In this document: in pieces, positions 17,178-26,469 of the stretch | How positions within the stretch are numbered: the first letter of the stretch is position 1 | Layout: every line of letters starts with the position of its first letter | DNA from: CAYPEL01 sp036479985 | GTDB lineage: Bacteria > Pseudomonadota > Gammaproteobacteria > DSM-19610 | Length of the DNA stretch: 64,000 nucleotides | Direction of reading: 5' to 3' | NCBI GenBank assembly: GCA_965224815.1 | Contig: CBDDAF010000003.1 | Coordinates: 806,001-870,000 of the forward strand | Translations under genes and position numbers: made by a program | Notes under the pieces: model-generated | What the model saw: the letters and a program-made list of their open reading frames with translations, nothing else | Told to the model about the DNA's origin: nothing | The model's database searches: none

Positions 17178-18455
17178 TTATCCTCCTAGCCTGATAAAAG
17201 CTGTTGCCAAATCCTGGCGAAGATTTTTATCGTTAGGAGACATTTCCAATGCTTGCTTAAATATACTAATACCAGACGACTCATTGCCTAATTGCAGTTC
17301 TGACAAGCCAATAAGCGCCAATAATTCAGCATCATTGTTTTTATTAGCCGGAATACGCTGCAGAAGTGCACGCGCTTTTTTATTTTGACCCAGTTTCAGA
17401 TATGTGCGCACCAATAATTTTTGCGCACCTGGATTACCAGTATCAGCACTATTGAATTTTTGCAAATGAAAAACAGCTTGCTCATATTTTTTCTGCTCAT
17501 ACATCAATGAACCCAACAACAAGTGCGAGGGAATATGAGTAGGCCTTACTGCAAGTATTTTTCTTAGTAGAATTTCTGCATTCTTCTGATCAGAATCTTT
17601 AAGCGCAATCACAGCCGTTAGATAGTTGGCTTCAATATCATCAGGATTTTGCTTAACAATTGACCGGATTATCGCCTCAACCTGATACCGCCTGTTATCT
17701 GTAATGAGCAACCGCCCAAGCTCCAGGCGCGCAAGCCTGCCATATACAGTAACAATGTCCTTAGGTTCATTCTCTATTAACAAGTTGTAGCTAGATTCAG
17801 CAGCAGATTTGTCTCCCAGGTGCAATTGCCCCTGCGCCGTCCAAAGAAGTAGTTCTGGAGAGTTCGGGTACAGTTTAAGCGCAGCAGAAAGTGTTTCCAG
17901 AGCCGCACTGGCATTGCCACTCTGCATTTGGAATCCGGCTTTGGTTCTCAATACGTGGAACACATCTGCGCGAATAGCTAGAGATTTTTTTAGTAATTCA
18001 TCGGCTTGTTGCCTATCAGACTGCGCAATGGCAGCAGCTTTAATCGCGAACAGGTTGGCACGTGCGTTTTTACTGAATGAATCTTCAATTGAAATATCAC
18101 TTAGCAGGCGCTTATGATCTCCCCGTATCAACATGGTCTCAGCAATCGCTATCAGCGCCTGCTCCGTATTCCAATCAGTTTGATATGCTTTACGAAATTC
18201 CTTAGCTGCCGCTGAAAAATCGCCTATTTGTAAATAAATTCGACCTAGTTTGTATCTGGCTTCTCCCTGAGAAGGGTTTTTCTGCAATATATTTTTCAGC
18301 TCTATGACTGCGTTTTTAAACTTCCCGTCAGCAAGATATTTATTTGTATTTTCCAACATCTGAGATTCGCTGAGATTTGCATCCCCACACCCTGAATTCC
18401 AGATAAAAAGGAATACCACTAGTAGTAATTTAATACTTACAGAAATTTCACTCAT
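17178..18455 (-). CDS. prsT: PrsT, N-terminal part: XrtA-system TPR lipoprotein
   Basis: PrsT is the large TPR lipoprotein of exosortase A loci. The N-terminus is a lipoprotein-like signal (hydrophobic LLLVVFLFIW, then NSGC), and the repeats begin at about residue 35 (YLADGKFKNAVIELKNIL). The frame ends at TAA 17178-17180 in the middle of a repeat (LATAFIRLGG). The start is ATG 18455; a TTG precedes it. It lies 24 bases downstream of xrtA in the prsK-prsR-xrtA-prsT operon. The lipobox is imperfect (N at -3). The family is thought to act in the periplasm in polymer export or protein sorting; its exact function is unknown. Confidence 0.85.
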   Translation of the reverse strand: MSEISVSIKLLLVVFLFIWNSGCGDANLSESQMLENTNKYLADGKFKNAVIELKNILQKNPSQGEARYKLGRIYLQIGDFSAAAKEFRKAYQTDWNTEQALIAIAETMLIRGDHKRLLSDISIEDSFSKNARANLFAIKAAAIAQSDRQQADELLKKSLAIRADVFHVLRTKAGFQMQSGNASAALETLSAALKLYPNSPELLLWTAQGQLHLGDKSAAESSYNLLIENEPKDIVTVYGRLARLELGRLLITDNRRYQVEAIIRSIVKQNPDDIEANYLTAVIALKDSDQKNAEILLRKILAVRPTHIPSHLLLGSLMYEQKKYEQAVFHLQKFNSADTGNPGAQKLLVRTYLKLGQNKKARALLQRIPANKNNDAELLALIGLSELQLGNESSGISIFKQALEMSPNDKNLRQDLATAFIRLGG

Positions 18456-18479
18456 CAAAACATTAAACCCTTAAAACAA

Positions 18480-20057
18480 TTATCCTGCCGACTGAAGCTG
18501 CCGTATCTCTACTTTAGTTTCTATAAATTTTGAAAATTCGTTGAGTATTTTCCGGGCTTCTGAAGGATTTTCTGACCATTTTCCGGCAATCGCTATAACT
18601 GACGCTCCCGTTTGGCCAGTAAGCAGACCCATGGCTTGTATTAACTTTGCTTTTAGTTTGTTGATAACTGGTTTATCAGCAACTTCATACCAATACCAAA
18701 CCAACAAGGTTTTTCCATCTTTATTTTTAATCACTTGCTCCAGCACTGATCTGTCGCGCATTGTACGTTGCTTAGGGTGGGAATACACGGGCGACCACAC
18801 CTTGAAATTACTGATCCTGTTTAAAACATTGATTAACTCTTTACCCTGATGCTGTACCGGATAATGACCCACATACACCTCAATAGTTTCATCATTTTTG
18901 GTATAGGACTGTAGAATATCAATTGCCCCATGGAACACTGGCTTCCAGCCAGTGACTGGCACGTTAGGCCCAGACCACTCCATGTCGCCATTTGGTAATG
19001 CGATTAAAATATCTCGGGGATCAATATTCGATTGGTTATCTACTTTCCATGAAACCACTGGAACTAACCCAAGGAAAATAATAGCAGCAAGACTAAGTAG
19101 AAATACTTTAAAAACACTAAATTCACAGTGTTTTTGCCGTGTAATTTTTATGCGTGGAGATACTGCAGTGTTATCTGATGAATAATATGAGGTTATTTTA
19201 TGTAGTCCTGCATCCAACAAAAGCAGCACTAACATCACTGCACCAAATATATACCAACCGAGATTTAGATGATCATCAACCCATGGATGCTGCATGTCAG
19301 TTTTATAAGCTAAATAAACAACCACATAAACACGAATTATATTAGCCAGAATCGCTGCACACACAGAGACAAAAATCACCATGCTTTGTGCGCGTAAGCC
19401 CGTGTAATTCAGGCGCGCATAAAGCGCACCTAATGTCAGCGCAGCCATCAGGTAGCGCAACCCACTACAAGCCTCTTCAATTGAAAGACTCCCTGCGGGT
19501 AGCATGATGACATTGTGTTCCCGATAAGCTGCAATATTAAACACCCTTGCAAGCCAGAAAACGGCATCAGCGGTAAATTCCTGTAATAGAGGTGAAAATG
19601 GAAACCAGATAGGCAACGCAAATGCAATAAACAATATTGGGAACGCCAATTTCAATGCCAACTTATCGCCCAACACCAACCAAATAACCGCCATGACCAC
19701 TAACAGTAGACTTAACGCCTGAGCAGCCTGGATCGATGTTATGGTTGATACCAACATCAATATGCACGCTACTAAAACGCCCAATAATGCAAATGCACTA
19801 GGACAGGGTTTCAGTTTGGCTAGATTGAGTCTGTCATGCCATAGCAAATAACCACTAATCCCAAGCACCAGGTAGCCATGCGCATATTCACCATCAAATA
19901 ATTGCCCCCATAACCCAGAAATATAGTTAACTGCATGAAGATTAAATATAAACGTGACCAGCAAAAGAACCGCTAATAATATTCCAGCGGTAGACCAGGA
20001 AAATGCCCGCTCCTGTTGCTTCAGGTTACATACGTCCTTGTCAGTACTTTCAGACAT
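18480..20057 (-). CDS. xrtA: Exosortase A fused to an EpsI domain
   Basis: Exosortase A is a multi-spanning transpeptidase-like cysteine protease that cleaves the PEP-CTERM signal of exported proteins. About eight hydrophobic segments are visible in residues 22-285. The catalytic triad is C197 (in EEACSGLR), R242 (in ANIIRV) and H263 (in DDHLNLGW). The C-terminal ~200 residues after a final membrane helix form an EpsI/DUF3485 domain (GWKPVF, EVYVGHYPVQHQGKEL, LVWYWYEV), which in other species can be a separate gene. Two bases separate it from prsR. Start is ATG 20057. Its one visible substrate is the PEP-CTERM protein at 23781. Confidence 0.96.
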   Translation of the reverse strand: MSESTDKDVCNLKQQERAFSWSTAGILLAVLLLVTFIFNLHAVNYISGLWGQLFDGEYAHGYLVLGISGYLLWHDRLNLAKLKPCPSAFALLGVLVACILMLVSTITSIQAAQALSLLLVVMAVIWLVLGDKLALKLAFPILFIAFALPIWFPFSPLLQEFTADAVFWLARVFNIAAYREHNVIMLPAGSLSIEEACSGLRYLMAALTLGALYARLNYTGLRAQSMVIFVSVCAAILANIIRVYVVVYLAYKTDMQHPWVDDHLNLGWYIFGAVMLVLLLLDAGLHKITSYYSSDNTAVSPRIKITRQKHCEFSVFKVFLLSLAAIIFLGLVPVVSWKVDNQSNIDPRDILIALPNGDMEWSGPNVPVTGWKPVFHGAIDILQSYTKNDETIEVYVGHYPVQHQGKELINVLNRISNFKVWSPVYSHPKQRTMRDRSVLEQVIKNKDGKTLLVWYWYEVADKPVINKLKAKLIQAMGLLTGQTGASVIAIAGKWSENPSEARKILNEFSKFIETKVEIRQLQSAG

Positions 20058-20059
20058 AA

Positions 20060-21418
20060 CTATTGGCTTTCCATACGAAGTTTTTTCATCAGATTATAAA
20101 GTGATGGACGGCTGATACCCATTGCCGCTGCCGCATGAGACATATTGTTTTCATGCAGCGCCAGTGCCTTGTTGATAACTCGGCATTCCGTTTCCTCTCT
20201 CGCCTGCCTCAAGTCAAGTGATGTTGAATTATTATCGGCCTCCAGACCCAGATCACTGGCCGTAATCTTCTTTCCTTCAGACAACACGACCGCACGTTTT
20301 ATCTTGTTTTCCAGCTCACGCACATTACCGGGCCAGTCATACGCTGCAATGACAGCTAACGCCTGTTCAGTAAAGCCTTGTGCTTGTGATTTATGTAGCT
20401 GGCGAAATTTTTCCAGGAATGATTTGGCAAGTAAGATGCTGTCATCTTCTCTATCCTTCAACGCCGGTATATTTATTACAATTTCACTAATACGGTAAAA
20501 TAAATCTTCGCGAAATGTCTTTCCACGCATCATTTTCTCTAGATTTTGATGTGTCGCGCTCACGATACGCACATCCACACTAATCGGTTGCCTTCCCCCC
20601 ACCCGCTCAATAACCCGCTCTTGCAGAAACCTGAGGATCTTGGCCTGTAATGGTAGTGGCATATCACCAATCTCATCTAGAAATAAGGTGCCACCATCTG
20701 CTTGCCAGATTTTTCCATCAGTGGTTTTAGTAGCACCCGTAAAGGCGCCCTTTTCATAACCAAACAATTCACTCTCGAGCAGATTTTCTGGAATTGCCGC
20801 ACAGTTAACCGCAACAAATGGCGCTGCATGCCGGGAACTGAGGTGATGCAACGCGCGTGCAAACAATTCTTTTCCGGTACCACTAGCACCGAGAATCAGT
20901 GCTGTAACATCTGACGGTGCAATCTTTTCAACCATGCGGCAGGCGTCCAGCATGCACTGACTGGCGCATAAAATGCCATCGATAGGAGAGCGCGGGCTGT
21001 TTTCTAACAAGTGACGATGTTCTTCTTCCAGCGAAAACAAGTTGCTCGCACGATCGACAATCAATGATAAAATATCGGGGTCTACCGGTTTCTGGTAAAA
21101 ATCATAAGCGCCTAGTGAAATCGCTTTGAGTGCATTGTCTCTATCATTATTACCGGTCACTACAATTACCTTGGTATAAGGCGCAATTTTCAATATTTCC
21201 TCAAGCGCCAACAACCCTTCTGATGCATTAGTTGGATCAGGCGGCAAACCTAAATCCAGCGTTACCACGGCAGGTTTATTCTGGATCAGTTGCTTGATAG
21301 CAGTCTTCCTGTCTTTTGCAAGATGAACCGCATAGCCTTCAAATGCCCACTTCAATTGCTTTTGTAAGCCAGGATTATCTTCAACCACCAGCAAAGGCTT
21401 TAATGCTTGATTATCCAT
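20060..21418 (-). CDS. prsR: PrsR: sigma-54-dependent response regulator of the XrtA system
   Basis: The receiver domain comes first (phospho-acceptor Asp in VVTLDLGLPP, conserved K in FYQKPVD). A sigma-54 activating AAA+ domain follows: Walker A-like GASGTGKE, the sigma-54 contact loop GAFTGA, and GGTLFLDEIGD. A Fis-type helix-turn-helix closes the protein (AAAAMGISRPSLYNLMKKL). It should activate RpoN promoters, and a strong one lies before the PEP-CTERM gene at 23781. The start overlaps the end of prsK; ATG 21418 has GAAGG eight bases upstream, with ATG 21424 and GTG 21433 as alternatives. The partner kinase PrsK is directly upstream. Confidence 0.95.
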   Translation of the reverse strand: MDNQALKPLLVVEDNPGLQKQLKWAFEGYAVHLAKDRKTAIKQLIQNKPAVVTLDLGLPPDPTNASEGLLALEEILKIAPYTKVIVVTGNNDRDNALKAISLGAYDFYQKPVDPDILSLIVDRASNLFSLEEEHRHLLENSPRSPIDGILCASQCMLDACRMVEKIAPSDVTALILGASGTGKELFARALHHLSSRHAAPFVAVNCAAIPENLLESELFGYEKGAFTGATKTTDGKIWQADGGTLFLDEIGDMPLPLQAKILRFLQERVIERVGGRQPISVDVRIVSATHQNLEKMMRGKTFREDLFYRISEIVINIPALKDREDDSILLAKSFLEKFRQLHKSQAQGFTEQALAVIAAYDWPGNVRELENKIKRAVVLSEGKKITASDLGLEADNNSTSLDLRQAREETECRVINKALALHENNMSHAAAAMGISRPSLYNLMKKLRMESQ

Positions 21419-23486
21419 ACTCATGGCCTTCACTTATTGCGGGGATATGAATTTCTATTACAGTTCCATCGCCTGGATCACTCATCACTTTGATTTCTCC
21501 ACCCAACTGATGAATATATTCACGACTTTCATACATGCCAATCCCCATACCTGCATTACCCTTGGTAGTGTCAAATGGATTGAATAATCGGTTCAGTATA
21601 AATTCTTCATCCATACCAGATCCGTTGTCAGAAATAGTAATAACACTCTCGGATTTTTGATTCTCTAACCCTATTTTCACATAACCTGTTTCAAGCGTTG
21701 CCTGCTGTGCATTTTCAACCAGATGTAATAACACATTCTGTAATTGGCCTTTCTCTGCGAGGACAAGATTTTCTGAGCAAGATGATTCAAAAACAGGCGT
21801 AGGGAATGTGTCCTTTTTGATAACGACCACCTCGCGTATCAAACCACATAAATCGACCACAACATTCTTCCCAGGCTGCACAGCGTGACCACGCAAATGT
21901 TCTAATAACCTTTGGATGTCACCAGCAGCATTGTCTACAGTATCAAAAGCATCTTTTACAAATTCAGGATTATCCCCGTGTTTGGCTGCATTCCTGCCAA
22001 TAAGCTGCAATTCAGCAGCAACATTTTTTAGATCGTGAACCATATAAGCAGACAAGCGATTAAAGACTTCAAACTGCCTGGCCATAGCCAGTGATTTAGA
22101 CGTTTTCAGAATTGTTAAATAACTTGCAGTTTGATTGGCAGCAGTTTTAAGTAAATCCCTGTCTTCCCAGTTAATTGATCGAATAAGCAGTGGCTTTACC
22201 AATACTACAAAACCGGTTAGAACATCCGCACTGATCAAAGGCACAATTAACCAGGGTCGATCTAATGATGAAACCCAGCCAGGAATTTCCAGCGTGCGAT
22301 ATTCAGACTTGTGAGAGACAAGTTCATTCAGATTGATGATATAACCCGTTTCATCAATAAAATAAATAAACTGGCTGTCAATAGATTCTGTAGCCTCTAC
22401 TCGTTCTACATTCAAGACTGCCACATTCTCTAAATTCAATTTTTTGTCATCATACAGCCACAGCAAACCTCCACGCGCACCCACAATATTTGCAAGCGCC
22501 TGAATAACCGCCTCATACTCATTGTCAGTGTTCCGGCTCTCGTCCAGTTCTTTGGTTAGACGCAGCCATTCATTTCGATAATCATATTTATTCCGGTAAA
22601 AATGCTTGCCTATAAAAACCAGTGCGTGAGCGCGTAATTGGCCAGACATCATAATCAGTGCAAGCAGCACCAATGAGAGCGAGAAAAACACAATTTGTAA
22701 TGTTCGCCCCCAGTCACCTCCACTTTCCCGAAGGTAAAATCCACTAGCCGCAATCAGCAACAGATAAACTCCTGCACCCAGCAGTGTTGTCGTACTAAGA
22801 ACCACATGGCGGGAAACAAAAATATTACGACTCCATGCTTTGTTTCTAGCCACCGCCATCACCATCAAGGGCACCATGAGGACATTAATAATGCCTCTAA
22901 TTTCCCAGATACCACGATCAATACCGTGAAGAAGAAAAGCCTGAGAATATAAATACAAATCAAAAGCAAAAATTCCACCGGCAGCTAGATAGAGATATTT
23001 AACCGCCCATCGATGACGCGGCGCAGTATTTCTGTAGAGTTGCTCGATCACAGCCAAACCAATTATTGCCAGTAGAATATGGCCCATATTTCTGAATAAA
23101 AGGAATTTTTCGGCTGAGGAAGCATCCAGCCATACGGCAACTACCACTTCTCCAATTAGAACAACAAACACAAAAATAATGCTCAAAATTAAAGCATGTT
23201 TTAAAAAACGCGAATCATCGTCCTGCCGCCGGGGAATTAACTCCAGCAATTTGAAAAAAAACAGATACCAGCCTGCATAGCGCAGACTTTCAAATAAATG
23301 GTAGAGACCTGCCATTTCCGTATCACGGGCAAAAAGTGCCGCAAAAACAGCCCAGAGAGTCTGCACAATCACAACGAAGAGCAGTAACTTGCCTTGATCG
23401 TTGTTGAGTTTCCCAAACAACAATAAAACCGCAAAAAAACCAAATGCCAGGGCTGAACCCAGGTAACTTATTAAACCTAAATTCAT
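21411..23486 (-). CDS. prsK: PrsK: XrtA-system membrane histidine kinase
   Basis: The N-terminal ~280 residues contain eight or more hydrophobic helices. A GAF-like sensor region follows (ANIVGARGGLLWLYD onward), then the phospho-acceptor histidine in MVHDLKN near residue 484. The ATPase boxes are the N-box VENAQQAT, DNGSGMD (G1) and GNAGMGIGMYESREYI (G2). This is the standard PrsK architecture of exosortase A loci. It phosphorylates PrsR, encoded immediately downstream with a short overlap. The signal it senses is unknown. Start is ATG 23486. The region to the divergent PEP-CTERM gene is 294 bases. Confidence 0.95.
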   Translation of the reverse strand: MNLGLISYLGSALAFGFFAVLLLFGKLNNDQGKLLLFVVIVQTLWAVFAALFARDTEMAGLYHLFESLRYAGWYLFFFKLLELIPRRQDDDSRFLKHALILSIIFVFVVLIGEVVVAVWLDASSAEKFLLFRNMGHILLAIIGLAVIEQLYRNTAPRHRWAVKYLYLAAGGIFAFDLYLYSQAFLLHGIDRGIWEIRGIINVLMVPLMVMAVARNKAWSRNIFVSRHVVLSTTTLLGAGVYLLLIAASGFYLRESGGDWGRTLQIVFFSLSLVLLALIMMSGQLRAHALVFIGKHFYRNKYDYRNEWLRLTKELDESRNTDNEYEAVIQALANIVGARGGLLWLYDDKKLNLENVAVLNVERVEATESIDSQFIYFIDETGYIINLNELVSHKSEYRTLEIPGWVSSLDRPWLIVPLISADVLTGFVVLVKPLLIRSINWEDRDLLKTAANQTASYLTILKTSKSLAMARQFEVFNRLSAYMVHDLKNVAAELQLIGRNAAKHGDNPEFVKDAFDTVDNAAGDIQRLLEHLRGHAVQPGKNVVVDLCGLIREVVVIKKDTFPTPVFESSCSENLVLAEKGQLQNVLLHLVENAQQATLETGYVKIGLENQKSESVITISDNGSGMDEEFILNRLFNPFDTTKGNAGMGIGMYESREYIHQLGGEIKVMSDPGDGTVIEIHIPAISEGHEYG

Positions 23487-23729
23487 TGAATATTTAAATA
23501 ATAGGGATAAGAGGTGTCAGTATATTTTACACAGCACCCAACTTACAGTATTCATAATAAAAATAGTCATTTATCGCAGTATTGAGAGGATAAATGCGGT
23601 ATTCACTAAACAACTGTTGCGATTTATTGAATCGCCTACTGTCCAGTATTTTTACAGTCTATATTTCACTTTATTAGGCGACCCTATTTAAGTATTTGTT
23701 TTATATGCGATTAATTCAATATCTCTGGT

Positions 23730-23745
23730 TGGCACGCATCATGCT
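23730..23745 (+). promoter_or_regulatory. Sigma-54 (RpoN) promoter of the PEP-CTERM gene
   Basis: TGGCACGCATCATGCT matches the -24/-12 consensus: GG at 23731-23732 and GC at 23743-23744, separated by exactly ten bases, with the -24 box TGGCACG intact. It lies 36 bases before the ATG. PrsR, encoded nearby, is a sigma-54 activator. An upstream PrsR-binding inverted repeat was not identified with confidence. Confidence 0.85.
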
Positions 23746-23780
23746 ATCTATATTGTCAAACACAAATTGGAGCCATTTGA

Positions 23781-24458
23781 ATGAATAACAGTAAAACTAC
23801 TATGTCCCTTATTGCTGGAAGCATCCTGGGTCTGTCACTGATCCTGCCAAATATCGCAAATGCTATTCCTGTCACTTATAAAGTAGGCTCCGGCAGTGCA
23901 TCCGGATTTTCTGGAAGCTGGCTACATGCGGCAACCAATGAAATGCGAGACAGTGGCTTCTTCGCTAACGGAAGCGCTATTAGAATGAATGGCAGCCTGA
24001 CGATTGACCGGGATAATTTACAAAATACCTCCGGCTCAATCACTGGAAGCGGTGATTTTGGTATTGGATCATCTGATTGGACGGTGTCCATCAATAGCGC
24101 ATCATCGGGTCAATCAAGATTTTTTTGGGGTGAACGCGACGTGCTTTCACTCGACTATCAATTGACTTCCAATAACGGCCATACATCGCAAGGCAATTTT
24201 TTCTTTGCCGATCGTGATTTTAACGGTGGCTCGTCTGACAACGGACCAAATTACGTCAACGACAACATCATGTACCTATGGGGAAATAACTGGCTAAATG
24301 AGCGTGGTGCTGATGACCGCGCGTATTTCATCCGGGAAAATGAAGGTGTCGCATTGGGGCTCGACCTCTACGGTGTTAGTGTACCCGAGCCTGGGATACT
24401 GGCTTTGCTTGCCACAGGTCTGATTGCTGTTGGTTTTACCAGACGCCGTCGCAGTTAA
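23781..24458 (+). CDS. PEP-CTERM sorting-domain protein (XrtA substrate)
   Basis: This secreted 225-residue protein has a Sec signal peptide (hydrophobic SLIAGSILGLSLIL, cleavage after NANA-like NIANA). The mature region is Ser/Gly/Asn-rich. The C-terminal PEP-CTERM signal begins near residue 201: VPEP, a hydrophobic helix (ILALLATGLIAVGF), then RRRRS. Exosortase A should cut at the signal and release or anchor the protein at the outer surface with the exopolysaccharide. A GGAG ribosome binding site precedes the ATG, a sigma-54 promoter is upstream, and a strong terminator follows. It is the only PEP-CTERM gene visible in the window. The mature domain is not one I recognise. Confidence 0.93.
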   Translation: MNNSKTTMSLIAGSILGLSLILPNIANAIPVTYKVGSGSASGFSGSWLHAATNEMRDSGFFANGSAIRMNGSLTIDRDNLQNTSGSITGSGDFGIGSSDWTVSINSASSGQSRFFWGERDVLSLDYQLTSNNGHTSQGNFFFADRDFNGGSSDNGPNYVNDNIMYLWGNNWLNERGADDRAYFIRENEGVALGLDLYGVSVPEPGILALLATGLIAVGFTRRRRS

Positions 24459-24485
24459 TCTATTTTCCTGGTTAGCTTGCAGGTT

Positions 24486-24516
24486 AAAAGCGGTGGGTTT
24501 TCCCACCGCTTTTTTT
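24486..24516. terminator. Bidirectional rho-independent terminator
   Basis: Stem GCGGTGGG / CCCACCGC with a TTTT loop is flanked by AAAA on the left and TTTTTTT on the right. It can therefore end transcription of both the PEP-CTERM gene and the convergent epsB-like gene. Confidence 0.92.
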
Positions 24517-24541
24517 ATGGCCTGCTTTTTATATATATAAT

Positions 24542-25939
24542 CTACCTGGCACCTTTGCCAAATAGCACGACTTCAACTGTATGTAATAGAATCGTCAAGT
24601 CTAGAAACAGACTATGGTTTTTTATGTAATATAAATCAAACTGCAGCTTTTCTTTTGCATCTTTCTCAGACGAACCATAGGGGTAACATAGTTGAGCCCA
24701 ACCACTTATACCCGGCTTAACCTGGTGCCTTTTATTGTAGTAGGGAATATTCTCTGACAACTGGTCTACAAATACCGGACGCTCTGGACGCGGCCCTACA
24801 AAACTCATGTTGCCTTTTAAGACATTAAAAATCTGGGGTAACTCATCAATACGCAACAATCTGATAATATTTCCAACCCGTGTTACCCGTGCATCTTTTT
24901 TCTGTGCCCACTGCGCTTCACCATTTTGCTCAGCATCAATCGACATGCTTCTGAATTTATGCACGCTGAACTCGTGCCCGCCAAGACCAACCCGGCGCTG
25001 ACTATAAAATATCGGCCCTTTAAAACCACTCTCGATAAATATCGCCGCTGCGGTAATTAACATAAAAGGCCAGGCAACCAGCAATACCAAAAGAGCGGCC
25101 AGCAAATCAAATATCCGTTTTCCAATTTCCCTTGTTGGTTTATTTTCAAAGCCATCAGAAAATACCATCCAACTCGGATTAATAAGATCTAATCTGATTT
25201 TTCCTGTGACTTCCTCGAATACTGTGAGAATATCAGATACATGTACGCCAGCCATTTTACAATTGAGCAAGTCATCAAGAGGAAAATTCTTCCGTCGATC
25301 GTCAACCGCTACAACATATTCATTTACACCCTGCTGTAACGCATAATCCTGCAAGTTACCATTAATCTTGAGTAAACGGTTTTCCTCTACTGCAACCTGT
25401 TCGCCATCCATAGGGATAAACCCGACCAGCTTGAGTCCAAATAAATCAGATTTTCGGCGTAGCTTGGCCAGATTATTTGCCCGTTCACCTGCACCAATAA
25501 CCACAACCCGGCGCCACATTAAATCTTGTGCAAAATGAAGAAAACTCAGGTGTGCAGCGACGATTGCTATAAACGAAATAAACAATGATATAGCGAGAAT
25601 ACCGCGTCCCAGGTACAACAAAGGATAGACGTAAAAGAGCAAAGCCAGCACTACAACACCGGCCACAAAACTGGCCACAATTCGAATAAATACTCCGGTG
25701 CTACGTTCCCTTAGCCGCGATTGAAACAGCCCCATTGTGACCATACAAATCAGGATTACGCCGGCAAAGACAATTGCCCGCATCGGTAATGACTCAATAT
25801 TTTCAGCTATCGCCCAGGAATCCTTGAATCTAATATTCGCAGCGATATAAACAGAACCAATGAGCAGGCAAAACTCAATAGCTGTCAATAGGATGAGGGG
25901 CATCCTTATGTAATGCTTGAAAAATCTTAGCCTTGCCAT
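24542..25939 (-). CDS. EpsB-like initiating sugar phosphotransferase of the XrtA system
   Basis: This polyprenyl-phosphate hexose-1-phosphate transferase starts polymer assembly at the inner membrane. The N-terminal half has four membrane helices and a CoA-binding-like nucleotide domain (VVVIGAGERANNLAKL). Then comes one more helix and the catalytic bacterial sugar-transferase domain: KRIFDLLAALLVLLV, GPIFYSQRRVG, HKFRSM, RIDELPQIFNVLKGNMSFVG, PRPERP, and VKPGISGWAQL. The length of 465 and its position fit the PEP-CTERM-associated EpsB_2 type (TIGR03013). Start is ATG 25939. A possible sigma-54 site lies about 85 bases upstream. Confidence 0.93.
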   Translation of the reverse strand: MARLRFFKHYIRMPLILLTAIEFCLLIGSVYIAANIRFKDSWAIAENIESLPMRAIVFAGVILICMVTMGLFQSRLRERSTGVFIRIVASFVAGVVVLALLFYVYPLLYLGRGILAISLFISFIAIVAAHLSFLHFAQDLMWRRVVVIGAGERANNLAKLRRKSDLFGLKLVGFIPMDGEQVAVEENRLLKINGNLQDYALQQGVNEYVVAVDDRRKNFPLDDLLNCKMAGVHVSDILTVFEEVTGKIRLDLINPSWMVFSDGFENKPTREIGKRIFDLLAALLVLLVAWPFMLITAAAIFIESGFKGPIFYSQRRVGLGGHEFSVHKFRSMSIDAEQNGEAQWAQKKDARVTRVGNIIRLLRIDELPQIFNVLKGNMSFVGPRPERPVFVDQLSENIPYYNKRHQVKPGISGWAQLCYPYGSSEKDAKEKLQFDLYYIKNHSLFLDLTILLHTVEVVLFGKGAR

Positions 25940-26020
25940 ACAAATATGATCTTATCTATCAATGATATTGGGCTGATTTTATACTTCCTTGCACAGACAG
26001 TGGCGTCTATCAGCCGTCAG

Positions 26021-26035
26021 GCAAACTACGATCCA
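26021..26035 (-). promoter_or_regulatory. Candidate sigma-54 promoter upstream of the EpsB-like gene
   Basis: On the minus strand TGGATCGTAGTTTGC has GG and GC separated by ten bases and the -12 box TTTGC. The -24 box matches TGG and CG but lacks the CA of TGGCACG. It sits about 80 bases before the start codon. This is a weaker match than the promoter at 23730. Confidence 0.4.
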
Positions 26036-26116
26036 ATCCGCTCTCACAGACTCATTATAGCGGCTAAGAACAAATTAAATTAATAATAAATACAAGCAGT
26101 AACCGCCGCGCCATAA

Positions 26117-26203
26117 TGGTGCCCGGGGCCGGAATCGAACCGGCACGGTGTTGCCACCGAGGGATTTTAAGTCCCTTGCGTCTACCAATTTCGCCACCCG
26201 GGC
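26117..26203 (-). tRNA. tRNA-Leu (TAA)
   Basis: Acceptor GCCCGGG pairs with CCCGGGC, discriminator A, encoded CCA, long class II variable arm. The anticodon loop CTTAAAA gives TAA. Part of the pgsA-tRNA-Gly-tRNA-Cys-tRNA-Leu order known from E. coli (glyW-cysT-leuZ). Confidence 0.97.
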
Positions 26204-26241
26204 TAGGGTTGAAACGATTATTATTGCCGTATTCAGATTGA

Positions 26242-26315
26242 TGGAGGCTGGGCCCGGAGTCGAACCGAGGTACACGGATTTGCAATCCGGTGCATAGCCA
26301 CTCTGCCACCCAGCC
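26242..26315 (-). tRNA. tRNA-Cys (GCA)
   Basis: Acceptor GGCTGGG pairs with CCCAGCC, encoded CCA, anticodon loop TTGCAAA giving GCA. 74 bases. Confidence 0.97.
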
Positions 26316-26393
26316 ATGTTTTTAAGAAAAGCCATGCCAAAAAAGCGAAAAACCCCGGTCTATGACCAGGGCGCGCTTTTACTAGCAGTAATC

Positions 26394-26469
26394 TGGAGCG
26401 GGAAACGAGATTCGAACTCGCGACCCCAACCTTGGCAAGGTTGTGCTCTACCAGCTGAGCTATTCCCGC
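26394..26469 (-). tRNA. tRNA-Gly (GCC)
   Basis: Acceptor GCGGGAA, encoded CCA, anticodon in CTTGCCAAG giving GCC. 76 bases. First of the tRNA cluster downstream of pgsA. Confidence 0.97.

Noticed and set aside
17175..17190. Programmed +1 frameshifting in prsT of the prfB type
   Set aside because: The AGGAGG overlaps the last sense codon and the slippery CUU-U of prfB is absent. A simple indel explains the break; kept only as an alternative.
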